From contig CM077152.1 of the NCBI GenBank assembly GCA_039583875.1, forward strand, positions 16,975,059 through 17,039,058: a stretch of 64,000 nt of DNA. The letters are read 5' to 3'. This DNA comes from Platanthera guangdongensis (lineage: Eukaryota > Streptophyta > Magnoliopsida > Asparagales > Orchidaceae). Position numbers and translations under genes: made by a program. Below are positions 12,868 through 23,215 of the stretch, piece after piece (the first letter of the stretch is position 1; each line of letters opens with the position of its first letter). Under the pieces are notes generated by a model. It saw only the letters and a program-made list of their open reading frames with translations. It did not search any database and had not been told where the DNA came from.

Positions 12868-13098
12868 CTCAGGATGATCAATGTTTTATGTTCTATGGTT
12901 TCTTCGATTTTGTCTACAGGTGCGCTCTATTTCTAAGTTTAGTGGCAATAATTCCGGGTTTCTATACATTGACATACACCACAAAGCTTCGAAATAGTGC
13001 TAAGACAAGAAAAATAATTAAAAACAAAAATACTTGATCTCCAACTACTAAGGTTTAACTAATATTACGAGAAATAAAACACTAAACCAGTTGCGCTT

Positions 13099-13115
13099 CC
13101 CCGGCAACGATGCCA
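13099..13115 (-). promoter_or_regulatory. Athila primer-binding site, tRNA-Asp-like
   Basis: The minus strand reads TGGCATCGTTGCCGGGG six bases inside the 5' LTR. It matches the 3' end of plant tRNA-Asp(GUC), as remembered, except for two adjacent bases in the middle. tRNA-Asp-type sites are usual in Athila elements. Confidence 0.75.
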
Positions 13116-13121
13116 AAAACT

Positions 13122-14492
13122 TGATACGGCCAAAATGGATCTACGTAATCACGCAAGTGCACGTGTCGAATCAAGTAATAAAATGATGAGTTGAGTTATC
13201 GTTCCTAGAGGAAGTGCAACGTTAGTGCTCGTAATTACTAGCCTTACCCGTTCCGTGAATCCAAGTGGGATACTTTTTCTTAGTGGGTTAATTTTATAAT
13301 AAAGAAACTTAAACTAACAAAATTAAAACTAATTAACACTTACTTAAGAGACTTTTATCAAATTGGAGAAATAGTCTCGTATGTGATTTCACTTGTTTGT
13401 TGTGATGAGTTCTAAGAATAAACCCTCATGAATGCTTAATTACTATCCTGCGACGAGTTGAAAGTAGATTTCTTTATCTCTCGATCTCCGAAATCCATTT
13501 ACCCTAATTTCCCTAGTTATCTCTAACTTAGATGAAATGAGAATAATATACACACACAACTCAAGGCTCGCTAGCGAGAAATGAAATCTCTTTCTTTCCA
13601 ACACTATCTCATAATCTATATTGCACTTTCGTCACTACTCTCTCGAATCTCGCGACGAAGTATGATAGTGGAATTTTGGTTAAAGATTTGTACGACTCCT
13701 CTCTCGAATCTCGCCGCACAAAATAGAGGATTCAACTCTAAACAACGTAACTCCTCTCTCGAATCTTGTTACGCAATCTAGAAGAAAAACACTTACTCCA
13801 AACATTCCATGAAATAAATATAGATCCAAGAAAAATAGTTTTCAACCATTCATAGAGGGAAGGTTAACATCAAAACATAACAACATCACAAGTTACTCTC
13901 ACATACAAGACTTATGAAATTAGTTCATGCTAGAGGAATGAAACCACACAACAAAGAAAGTCTTACTAAACATACTTAATGAGTTTTAATGCTGCAGGAA
14001 TATGCGTGTAGATCTCGCTTAGACCCTTCTTCCTTCTCGCCGGTGCGTCCAAACACTAGCCGTTCTTCCTCCTCTTCTTCTCCAAGATGATGGCTCTAAG
14101 GTCTCTCCACTCTCTCTGATTTCGTGCCCCTTTAGGAATGAAAATCCCCTCTTAAAAACGAGCAGCCACTTTCCAATAGATGCCTCCTTCCATATTTAGT
14201 TTTGGCGCAAAATTCGAAATTCGAATTTTAAAAACGCTCAGACTTGTTACAACAACTGCAACAGGTTTCTATAACAACTGCACAGCCAAAATACAATTCC
14301 TGCACTTACTTTGCCGGTTCGATTTCTACGTCATTTCTAATAAGAAAAACATAATCAAAATATGTTAATTAAGCGTGAATAACATGACTATTAATTTATG
14401 GACATTTATACTAATTTAAGTCATTTCTTCTCATTTATCACAACGATTATGTAAAACTAGGGGACTAGATAACTTCAATTGAGAAGTTTTTA
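13122..14492 (-). repeat. Athila 5' LTR (right copy)
   Basis: This 1371-bp copy matches the left LTR with about 17 differences and no net indel. Its outer end reads GAAGTTTTTA where the left copy reads GAAGTTATCA. The AGAGT after it is the TSD and continues directly into the tandem array. Confidence 0.95.
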
Positions 14493-15238
14493 AGAGTCTG
14501 GCAGCGGAATCCATCTCGAGGTGAGACCTTCCCACCCTCTCAAAGATCAAGCTGCCCTGCCAGCTAGGTGAGATCCTGGCAGCGGAATCCATCTCGAGGT
14601 GAGACCTTCCCACCCTCCGAGAGATCAACCTGCCCTGGCACCTAGGTGAGAGCCTGACAGCGGAATCCATCTCGAGGTGAGACCTTCCCACCCTCCGAGA
14701 GATCAACCTGCCCTACCAGCTAGGTGAGAGCCTAGCAGCGGAATCCATCTCGATGTGAGACCTTCCCACCCTCCGAGAGATCGACCTGCCCTGCCAGCTA
14801 GATGAGAGTCTGACAGCGGAATCCATCTCGAGGTGAGACCTTCCCACCCTACGAGAGATCAACCTGCCCTGCCAGCTAGGTGAGAGCCTGGCAGCGGAAT
14901 CCATCTCGAGGTGAGACCTTCCCACCCTCCGAGAAATCAACCTGCCCTGCCAGCTAGGTGAGAGCCTGGCAGCGGAATCCATCTCGAGGTGAGACCTTTC
15001 CACCCTCCGAGAGATCAACCTGCCCTGCCAGTTAGGTGAGAGCCTGGCAGCGGAATCCATGTCAAGGTGAGACAACTAGGCATCAACGAGAGGTACCACC
15101 TCCCCTGCCCAGCTAGTGAGAGCCTGGGCAGTGGGACCATCTCGGAGCAAAAGAACTAAGCATCTCAATCAATCCTTATCAAATCCTACATCCTCAAACG
15201 GGGAGAAATAGATGAGTTACATGATCCCCCCGACTCAG
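14493..15238. repeat. 78-bp tandem repeat array, right part and its degenerate edge
   Basis: About 7.5 further units of the array run to about 15080. Then a diverged half-unit (AGCTAGTGAGAGCCTGGGCA at about 15111-15130) and about 100 bp of unique sequence lead to the start of the duplicated block. This is the true right end of the array. Confidence 0.9.
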
Positions 15239-15304
15239 CTGGTCAGGGATAACACTTGTTACAAGACAGTAAAAATGAAAAAACTACCGCAAGGTGAGGC
15301 ACCC

Positions 15305-16386
15305 TCATGGGGCCTGGGCATGACGGCCGTCTTCCGCTTCCTTTCCCTCGGGCACTTCCATCTTGCTCAAGCTTTCCATGACCTTCTCCATCTCCTCTGC
15401 CTGGGCCAACCAAGAGATGGTGTTGACAGCCGTGACGTAGCACTGTCTTGCCATCCTGGAGTCCCCCTTGACTCTGACCTGGATCCCTTCGGAGCTGAAC
15501 TTGATGCATTGGTGGAAGGAAGATGACACGCAATGAAAGGCGCTGATGAGGGGCCTTCCGAAGATGGCGTTGTAGCTGCTTGGAGCATCAACAATGACGA
15601 ACCGGCAGTTTCTTGAGGCCCCTCCCAACTTTACTTGGAGTCCTACTCCACCTTCGACCTCCTTTCTTTCTCCTGAGAATCCAAACAGGGGTCCGTCCGA
15701 GGCCAACACCCTCCTTGGCTCTACCTTCATCTCCTCAAACGCCTTCCTGAAAATGACGTTGACGGAGCTCCCGTTGTCAACCAAGATTCGGGAGATGCTG
15801 TAGCCCTCGATGGCCGTCTGGATGACCAACGCATCACAGAATGGATCCTCATGATCTGGTAGGTCCTTCACCGAGAAGGTGATCTTCTCCTCCCGGTGGG
15901 GGTCTGGGAGGTTGAGGCGACGCTCCTTCGGTACATGACATGGAGGCTTGCCTTCCGAGTGGCCTCGATCCCCACTCCACCATGGATCACCGCTATACCG
16001 CCTCGGGGTCCGACATCGACCCGGTCCTCACAAATATCATCCCCTCCTTCTCTGGGCAGAACCTCTTCAACCCGCACTGGTGGCTGTGGTTGGGCAGGGT
16101 CTCTCGCCCCCCTCACTTCCAGGAACTCGGGGTAGGTAGCTGTGGCGTGTCCCTCCACCTGGTGGAAGTCACAGTATGGCAACTCTACCCTGACCCTTCT
16201 CCTTCTCTGGCAGTTCCTCCTCTCCCTTCGACCAATCTCCATCGCTTGCTGTGGTGGGGGCAGGAGCTGCCTAGGGGCTTGACTCTGGAAGTTGAACCTC
16301 CCTTGGCCCCCATGGAAGTTTCTCCCATCTTGGGCGTAACCTCTTCCCGGACCCTGAACGGGTCCTCTCTGCTGTCTCCAACCTGG
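15305..16386 (-). pseudogene. Tat-like gypsy zinc-knuckle and protease remains, copy A
   Basis: The minus strand encodes a retropepsin: the active-site block reads VDNGSSVNVIF and the second hallmark YNAIFGRP, in a 188-residue open segment (15305-15871). Upstream in another frame is a degenerate zinc-binding remnant with YCDFHQVEGHATATYPEF (about 16120-16180). These blocks are typical of Tat/Ogre-lineage gypsy elements. The open segment lacks its own ATG and is out of frame with gag, so at least two frameshifts separate gag, zinc region and protease. No RT, RNase H or integrase follows. The array begins about 220 bp downstream. Confidence 0.8.
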
Positions 16387-17418
16387 CTATGGACCCTCCT
16401 GATCTCTCCGCTCCTCCCTCCTTCTGCCTTCCTGATGTCTTGAGCCACCTTGCTCCTTTGACTCCGTCTCCGTTAGCTCTGCCAACTTCTTGACAAATGC
16501 CGGGTTGGCCGCTTCCATGGCTATCTCCTCAGCCGCCCTTTCCATGAGCTCCTCAAAGGAAAGGGGGGCCTTCCGGGTCAAACTCATCTTGAAGAAGCCC
16601 TCCTTCAGCCCGACAGTGAAGGCCATCTGGAGAGCATACCCTGGCATCTCCTGGACCTCCAGGATCTCCTCCTGGAACCTGTCTACGTAATGGGCCAGCG
16701 ACTCCTCGGCCCCCTGCCTTATCAGGAAGATGGACTCGGGGCTCCTCTTCCGCTTCTTGGAGGTGGAGAAGCGAAGCTGAAAGCTCCGGCTTAAGTCCTC
16801 GAACCCATAGATCGACCTTGGAGGGATTTGATGGAACCAGTCCCTCGCCTTATCCTTCAACGTGATCGCAAAGAGGCGACACTTGAAGGCGTCCGTCATC
16901 GGCCTGAAGGAGACGGCATCCTCGAACCACTGCAGATGCTGGACGGGATCATCCTTCCCGGTATAGTAAGCCATGTCTGGCTCTCTGAACCCCTCGGGAA
17001 CGGGAGCTGAGATGATCAGCTCGCTGAAGGGTGACCCCCTGAGGGGGGGGGGTCTCGCCTGCTCCACCCGCGCCACCTGCTCGCCTGGGAGGTTGGCACT
17101 CGTCGGGCTGGAGAACAGCTCTCGGCCGGTGAGGTCTCGCTCGACCCCATCTCCCATCGTTTCCTTTCCTGGCCTTCTTCCTGGTGCGCTTCCTTCTCCC
17201 CCCGCTGGGGTCATCTCGCCTAGACCCCTGGGAGTCGACTCATCGAGGGGGGGAGCTAGCTCCTGGGGGGTCGGGGTGGAGCTGCCACCCTGAGGAGCAA
17301 TGCTTCGCAGCATCTCCATGATGCCCTGGATGGAGGTCATGAACTCTTGCCTCCCCACAAAGGGTCCTGGGCTGGGGAGCTCGCCGAGATCATCACTACC
17401 TCCTTTATCTCCCGTCAT
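16387..17418 (-). pseudogene. Tat-like gypsy Gag, copy A (open but C-terminally shifted)
   Basis: The frame is open for about 340 residues from the first ATG at 17418, and also upstream from a GTG at 17463. A proline/glycine-rich N-terminus leads into the gag core: SELIISAPVPEGFREPDM, then DDPVQHLQWFEDAV, then ITLKDKARDWFHQIP. A helical part (SLAHYVDRFQEEI, AMEAANPAFVKKL) and a charged RRREERRDQ tail follow. The core is characteristic of Tat-lineage Gag. The frame ends before the zinc-knuckle region, which continues in another frame. With no pol present, the element resembles the known gag-only (TR-GAG type) non-autonomous elements. Confidence 0.8.
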
Positions 17419-17762
17419 GACACTCTCTCGGGATCTTCTGTGCTGGTCACTCTCCCCGCTCACCGCACCAAAGTGTTGAAGCCAAAATTGACCTCTGTGG
17501 AGTTCGGGGTCCCTGAAAGGGGTGACCTCACACCTACTACACTCGAGAGAACGCCACGGATCGGAGACTTAGGAGACTATGAACAGACCCTCGGCTCTGG
17601 CGCGGAGGTCTCACTTCACACCCGGAAGGCTACCTGAGCTCTTCCCCTCCCTTACCAAAGGGCTAGGCTGGGCGCCTTGGAGAGCTCTCTCTACTCTACC
17701 AAGAAGAAGCTAAGGGAGGAGGAAGCTGAGAAAAGGATCCTCTCCAAGGCACCCAAGGGGGT

Positions 17763-17772
17763 CTATTTATAG
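17763..17772 (-). promoter_or_regulatory. TATA box of the Tat-like element, copy A
   Basis: CTATAAATAG on the minus strand, about 290-300 bp upstream of gag. The same box is at 22290-22299 in unit B. Confidence 0.6.
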
Positions 17773-17899
17773 TTTTCCAAATCCCAGGGGCCAAAAAAGA
17801 CCAAAATACCCCCACGGCCAAAAGGCCTCGGGCCAATAGGAAACCGCCACGTCGGGGGTAGAGAAGGAAAAACGCATCACCTAAAGCAAATAGGGGACC

Positions 17900-18520
17900 C
17901 ACCCTGCGGGACGGGGCGAGACCCGGCCTGGGGGCCGGTCTCGTCCGGCCTACCCGCCGGGCTGGGCGAGACCCGGCCTGGGGCCGGTCTCGCCTGGCTG
18001 CCCGCGGGGCTGGGCGAGACCCGGCCTGGGGGCCGGTCTCGCCCGGCCTACCCGCCGGGCTGGGCGAGACCCGGCCTGTGGGCCGGTCTCGCCTGGCCTA
18101 CCCGCCGGGCTGGGCGAGACCCGGCCTGGGGCCGGTCTCGCCTGACTGCCCGCGGGGCTGGGCGAGACCCGCCCGAGGGCCGGTCTCGCCCGCCTACCCG
18201 CCGGGCTTGGCGAGACCCGGCCTGGGGGCCGTCTCGCCTAGCTGCCCGCGGGGCGGGGCGAGACCCGGCCCGAGGGCCGGTCTCGCCCGGCCTACCCGCC
18301 GGGCTTGGCGAGACCCGGCCTAGGGGCCGGTCTCGCCTAGCTGCCCGCGGGGCGGGGCGAGACCCGGCCCGAGGGCCGGTCTCGCCCGGCCTACCCGCCG
18401 GGCTTGGCGAGACCCGGTCTGGGGGCCGGTTCTCGCCTAGCTTCCCGCGGGGCGGGGAGAGACCCGGCCTGAGTGCCGGTCTCGCCCGGCCTACCCGCCG
18501 GGCTCGGGGCCGGTCTCGCC
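17900..18520. repeat. GC-rich hairpin array, copy A
   Basis: About 12 units of roughly 50 bp alternate between two types ending in CCTACCCGCC or in CTGCCCGCGG. Each contains GGCGAGACCCGGCC followed a few bases later by its near-complement GGCCGGTCTCGCC, so each unit can fold into a stem of about 13-14 bp. It lies just upstream of the minus-strand TATA box. Confidence 0.85.
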
Positions 18521-19289
18521 GGCCTGAGGGGAAAAAGGGGGAGGGGGAGGGCCTGCTGATCCCGCCACCACACCCAAATGGCCCGGGCGGGTGCCTACCA
18601 ACCTGCCGCTTTCACACTCCAACTAAGGGGCCGCTGGGGGAGGCCGATTTCTCCGCCCCCAACTATTATGTTTCCAAGCTAGAGCCAAAATTGGCCACCG
18701 AGAGTGCAAAATACTCAAAAAGCTTAAAACTAAGCACGCCTCATTTAGGGTCCACCCTTCGCGAATACGGGGTTGTACAAACAAGGATGATTTTTTCAGT
18801 TCGTCTTTGTCGGACTGGACAACAGCTCGATTCTAGTTCAATCTGTTCGTGGCTGACTTCTACGGTCAGGCGACCTCGCGGTCAGGCGAACAAGAAGTGC
18901 GAACAGTGTTATCTTTCTCAGCATTAAATAAGCAGCAGTTTGTGCGGCTTGGCGATTAACCTTGGTGGTCTGAGCTGTTCGTGCGGCTTGGCGATTAGCC
19001 TTGTGCGACTTGGCGGCTTCGATGGTTACTGTGTTCAGTCTGCCGGTTTTACTCTTGTCTATTTTTGTTGCTTCCATCAGGTGCATTGTAAAATCATGTC
19101 TCGCAATGTATGTCTCGCACTGTAAAAAAAGATTATTAATTTTATTGTGACTCTTGTATGTTTTTCCACTGCTTCTAGTTTATTTGGCTTGGTTAGATTG
19201 AGTGTTCTTGCGACCTTTCTCGAGTTCACAAATTTTTACATTACGTCTCTACTTATGTTATGTTTCATCAGTGCATTTCTCCTTTTCTG

Positions 19290-19643
19290 CGAACGGGGAG
19301 ATATTTGGGAGCCCTGTATCAAGCAGGGGGCTCTGACAGGGGGATCCTTTCTCATCGTATTTGTTTCTATTATGTTCGGAGTTTCTAAGCAAATTATTTT
19401 GGCGGACCAAGGATTTGGGTAACATATTGGATATTGCAGTGTGCTCATGGCACCACAAATCTCTCACTTAATATTTGCAGATGACACTTTAATCTTTTCT
19501 TGTGCTACGAGGCAAGCGACTTTGGCCATCTCGGATCTTTTGCGACTTTTTAGTCTGGTGTCTGGTTTGACCGTAAATCTATCAAAATCATCGATAGTGT
19601 TCAGTCATCTGACTCAGCCTCATAATGCGATGGATACTGCAGG
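19290..19643 (+). pseudogene. LINE reverse-transcriptase fragment, copy A
   Basis: Translation in two frames gives RT blocks of a plant L1-type LINE: NGEIFGSPVSSRGL, a TGA where Arg is usual, then QGDPFSSYLFLLCSEFLS. After a frameshift near 19447 comes ISHLIFADDTLIFS with the catalytic FADD, then LTVNLSKSSIVFS. It is cut at 19643 by the hAT insertion. The sequence just after the Mutator-type MITE in the second copy (27136 on) can be read as its continuation. The upstream 18700-19290 stretch is probably more of the same element but I recognise no domain in it. Confidence 0.8.
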
Positions 19644-19756
19644 CAGGGGTGGATCTAGGGCTGTGCACCCCCCCCCCCCCCCCCCGCCCAAGAATTTTGC
19701 AAAACTATTAGGGTTCGTTCGGATCTCTGGAATTGGAATTGGGAATTGAGTCAACA
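19644..19756. mobile_element. Truncated left end of hAT element with Tourist-like edge, copy A
   Basis: CAGGGGTGGATCTAG starts at 19644 after ACTGCAGG. A poly-C tract follows, then TTA and the first 46 bp (19711-19756) of the Tourist-like element that is complete in unit B. The sequence then breaks off at the duplication junction. The larger Tourist-type element at 24201 is absent here. Confidence 0.8.
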
Positions 19757-19769
19757 GCCACCATGGGGC
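19757..19769. other. 13-bp filler at the tandem-duplication junction
   Basis: GCCACCATGGGGC separates the right end of unit A from the first base of unit B. With the adjoining bases it makes CATGGGGCCTGG (19762-19773), identical to a 12-mer about 75 bp further into unit B (from about 19837) and at about 15306 in unit A. Confidence 0.7.
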
Positions 19770-19835
19770 CTGGTCAGGGATAACACTTGTTACAAGACAG
19801 TAAAAATGAAAAAACTACCGCAAGGTGAGGCACCC

Positions 19836-20960
19836 TCATGGGGCCTGGGCATGACGGCCGTCTTCCGCTTCCTTTCCCTCGGGCACTTCCATCTTGCTCA
19901 AGCTTTCCATGACCTTCTCCATCTCCTCTGCCTGCCTGGCCAACCAAGAGATGGTGTTGACAGCCGTGACGTAGCACTGCCTTGCCATCCTGGAGTCCCC
20001 CTTGACTCTGACCTGGATCCCTTCGGAGCTGAACTTGATGCATTGGTGGAAGGAAGATGACACGCAATGAAAGGCGCTGATGAGGGCCTTCCGAAGATGG
20101 CGTTGTAGCTGCTTGGAGCGTCAACAATGACGACCGGCAGTTTCTTGAGGCCCCTCCCAACTTTACTTGGAGTCCTACTCCACCTTCGACCTCCTTTCTT
20201 TCTCCTGAGAATCCAAACAGGGGTCCGTCCGAGGCCACACCCTCCTTGGCTCTACCTTCATCTCCTCAAACGCCTTCCTGAAAACGACGTTGACGGAGCT
20301 CCCGTTGTCAACCAAGATTCGGGAGACGCTGTAGCCCTCGATGGCCGTCTGGATGACCAACGCATCACAGAATGGATCCTCATGATCCGGTAGGTCCTTC
20401 ACCGAGAAGGTGATCTTCTCCTCCCGTGGGGGTCTGGGAGGTTGAGGCGACGCTCCTTCGGTACATGACATGGAGGCTTGCCTTCCGAGTGGCCTCGATC
20501 CCCACTCCACCATGGATCACCGCTATACCGCCTCGGGGTCCGACATCGACCGGTCCTCACAAATATCATCCCCTCCTTCTCTGGGCAGAACCTCTTCAAC
20601 CCGCACTGGTGGCTGTGGTTGGGCAGGGTCTCTCGCCCCCCTCACTTCCAGGAACTCGGGGTAGGTAGCTGTGGCGTGTCCCTCCACCTGGTGGAAGTCA
20701 CAGTATGGCAACTCTACCCTGACCCTTCTCCTTCCCTGGCAGTTCCTCCTCTCCTTCGACCAATCTCCATCGCTTGCTGTGGTGGGGGCAGGAGCTGCCT
20801 AGGGGCTTGACTCTGGAAGTTGAACCTCCCTTGGCCCCCATGGAAGTTTCTCCCATCTTGGGCGTAACCTCTTCCCGGACCCTGAACGGGTCCTCTCTGC
20901 TGTCTCCAACCTGGCTATGGACCCTCCTGAGCTCTCCGCTCCTCCCTCCTTCTGCCTTCC
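19836..20960 (-). pseudogene. Tat-like protease and zinc region, copy B
   Basis: This is the same sequence as 15305-16430 but more broken. Single-base losses relative to copy A lie near 20083, 20133, 20238, 20427, 20552 and 20755. The VDNGSSVNV protease core is still readable (near 20300). It cannot make a protease as it stands. Confidence 0.8.
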
Positions 20961-21000
20961 TGATGTCTTGAGCCACCTTGCTCCTTTGACTCCGTCTCCG

Positions 21001-21960
21001 TTAGCTCTGCAACTTCTTGACAAATGCCGGGTTGGCCGCTTCCATGGCTATCTCCTCAGCCGCCCTTTCCATGAGCTCCTCAAAGGAAAGGGGGGCCTTC
21101 CGGGTCAAACTCATCTTGAAGAAGCCCTCCTTCAGCCCGACAGTGAAGGCCATCTGGAGAGCATACCCTGGCATCTCCTGGACCTCCAGGATCTCCTCCT
21201 GGAACCTGTCTACGTAATGGGCCAGCGACTCCTCGGCCCCCTGCCTTATCACGAAGATGGACTCGGGGCTCCTCTTCCGCTTCTTGGAGGTGGAGAAGCG
21301 AAGCTGAAAGCTCTGGCTTAAGTCCTCGAACCCATAGATCGACCTTGGAGGGATTTGATGGAACCAGTCCCTCGCCTTATCCTTCAACGTGATCGCAAAG
21401 AGGAGACACTTGAAGGCGTCTGTCATCGGCCTGAAGGAGACGGCATCCTCGAACCACTGCAGATGCTGGACGGGATCATCCTTCCCGGTATAGTAAGCCA
21501 TGTCTGGCTCTCTGAACCCCTCGGGAACGGGAGCTGAGATGATCAGCTCGCTGAAGGGTAACCCCCTGAGGGGGGGGGGTCTCGCCTGCTCCACCCGCGC
21601 CACCTGCTCGCCTGGGAGGTTGGCACTCGTCGGGCTGGAGAACAGCTCCCGGCCGGTGAGGTCTCGCTCGACCCCATCTCCCATCGTTTCCTTTCCTGGC
21701 CTTCTTCCTGGTACGCTTCCTTCTCCCCCCGCTGGGGTCATCTCGCCTAGACCCCTAGGAGTCGACTCATCGAGGGGGGGAGCTAGCTCCTGGGGGGTCG
21801 GGGTGGAGCTGCCACCCTGAGGAGCAATGCTTCGCAGCATCTCCATGATGCCCTGGATGGAGGCCATGAACTTTTGCCTCCCCACAAAGGGTCCTGGGCT
21901 GGGGAGCTCGTCGAGATCATCACTACCTCCTTTACTCCCGTCATGACACTCTCTCGGGAT
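21001..21960 (-). pseudogene. Tat-like Gag, copy B
   Basis: The Gag core is open between 21001 and 21885 with the same motifs as copy A. A one-base loss near 21932 puts the N-terminal start out of frame. Another near 21010 truncates the C-terminus after NPAFVKKL. Confidence 0.8.
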
Positions 21961-22000
21961 CTTCTGTGCTGGTCACTCTCCACGCTCACCGCACCAAAGT

Positions 22001-23215
22001 GTTGAAGCCAAAATTGACCTCTGTGGAGTTCGGGGTCCCTGAAAGGGGTGACCTCACACCTACTACACTCGAGAGAACGCCACGGACCGGAGACTTAGGA
22101 GACTATGAACAGACCCTGGCTCTGGCCTGGCGCGGGTCCCACCTCACACCCGGAAGGCTACCTGAGCTCTTCCCCTCCCTTACCAAAGGGCTAGGCTGGG
22201 CGCCTTGGAGAGCTCTCTCTACTCTACCAAGAAGAAGCTAAGGGAGGAGGAAGCTGAGAAAAGGATCCTCTCCAAGGCACCCAAGGGGTCTATTTATAGT
22301 TTTCCAATCCCAGGGGCCAAAAATGACCAAATACCCCCACGACCAAAAGGCCTCGGGCCAATAGGAAACCGCCACGCCGGGGGGTAGAGAAGGAAAAACG
22401 CATCACCTAAAGCAAATAGGGGACCCACCCTGCGGGACGGGGCGAGATCCGCCTGGGGGCCGGTCTCGCCCGGCCTACCCGCCGGGCTGGGCGAGACCCG
22501 GCTGGGGGCCGGTCTCGCCTGGCTGCCCGCGGGGCTGGGCGAGACCCGGCCTGGGGGCCGGTCTCGCCCGGCCTACCCGCCGGGCTGGGCGAGACCGGCC
22601 TGGGGGTCGGTCTCGCCCGGCCTACCACCGGGCTGGGCGAGACCCGGCCTGGGGCCGGTCTCGCCTGACTGCCCGCGGGGCTGGGCGAGACCCGGCCCGA
22701 GGGCCGGTCTCGCCCGGCCTACCCGCCGGGCTTGGCGAGACCCGGCCTGGGGGCCGGTCTCGCCTAGCTGCCCGCGGGGCGGGGCGAGACCCGGCCCGAG
22801 GGCCGGTCTCGCCAGCCTACCCGCCGGGCTTGGCGAGACCCGGCCTAGGGGCCGGTCTCGCCTAGCTGCCCGCGGGGCGGGGCGAGACCCGGCCCGAGGG
22901 CTGGTCTCGCCCGGCCTACCCGCCGGGCTTGGCGAGACCCGGTCTGGGGGCCGGTCTCGCCTAGCTTCCCGCGGGGCGGGGAGAGACCCGGCCTGAGGGC
23001 CGGTCTCGCCCGGCCTACCCGCCGGGCTCGGGGCCGGTCTCGCCGGCCTGAGGGGAAAAAGGGGGAGGGGGAGGGCCTGCTGATCCCGCCACCACACCCA
23101 AATGGCCCGGGCGGGTGCCTACCAACCTGCCGCTTTCACACTCCAACTAAGGGGCCGCTGGGGGAGGCCGATTTCTCCGCCCCCTACTATTATGTTTCCA
23201 AGCTAGAGCCAAAAT
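22001..23215 (-). repeat. Presumed Tat-like LTR with GC-hairpin array, copy B
   Basis: Copy of 17474-18690. The minus-strand TATA box is at 22290-22299 and the GC-hairpin array at about 22430-23045. Unit number and single bases differ from copy A, as expected for a simple tandem region. Confidence 0.5.

Larger units (their letters stand above)
1730..14492 (-). mobile_element. Athila-type Ty3/gypsy retrotransposon, full length
   Basis: This is a 12,763-bp LTR element read on the minus strand. Both LTRs are 1371 bp (1730-3100 and 13122-14492). The TSD is AGAGC (1725-1729) against AGAGT (14493-14497), and both variants occur in the surrounding 78-bp array. In element order it has the 5' LTR, a tRNA-Asp-like primer-binding site, a 254-bp leader, one gag-pol ORF, a spacer, an env-position ORF, about 2 kb of noncoding DNA, a polypurine tract and the 3' LTR. 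The 3' ORF, the tRNA-Asp site and the gag type point to the Athila lineage. I counted about 17 LTR differences (near 1.2%). The gag-pol frame is intact, so autonomy is possible. The outer end of the 5' LTR reads TAAA where the other copy reads TGAT, so its terminal TG is damaged. Confidence 0.95.
17474..18690 (-). repeat. Presumed 5' LTR of the Tat-like element, copy A (right limit uncertain)
   Basis: Just outside the gag start, the plus strand reads TGTTGAAGCC (17474), the complement of an LTR ending in ...CAACA, followed on the minus strand by a leader of about 55 bp. A minus-strand TATA box, CTATAAATAG, lies at 17763-17772. The GC-hairpin array lies upstream of it (U3 position). The outer end could be near 18690, where LINE-type sequence takes over, but I found no TSD. 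The partner LTR would lie left of the window. Confidence 0.5.
15239..19756. repeat. Tandem duplication, unit A
   Basis: This block and the one starting at 19770 are the same sequence to a few percent, in the same orientation, offset by about 4.53 kb. From left to right it holds protease and gag remains of a Tat-like element (minus strand), that element's presumed LTR with a GC-hairpin array, a LINE RT fragment, and the first 113 bp of a hAT element that already contained a Tourist-like insertion. The right breakpoint lies inside that Tourist-like element. Confidence 0.93.

Noticed and set aside
17980..18590. Pro/Arg/Gly-rich ORFs on both strands of the GC-hairpin array (also in unit B)
   Set aside because: Open frames follow from GC-rich tandem repeats lacking stop codons; no domain or initiation context supports them.
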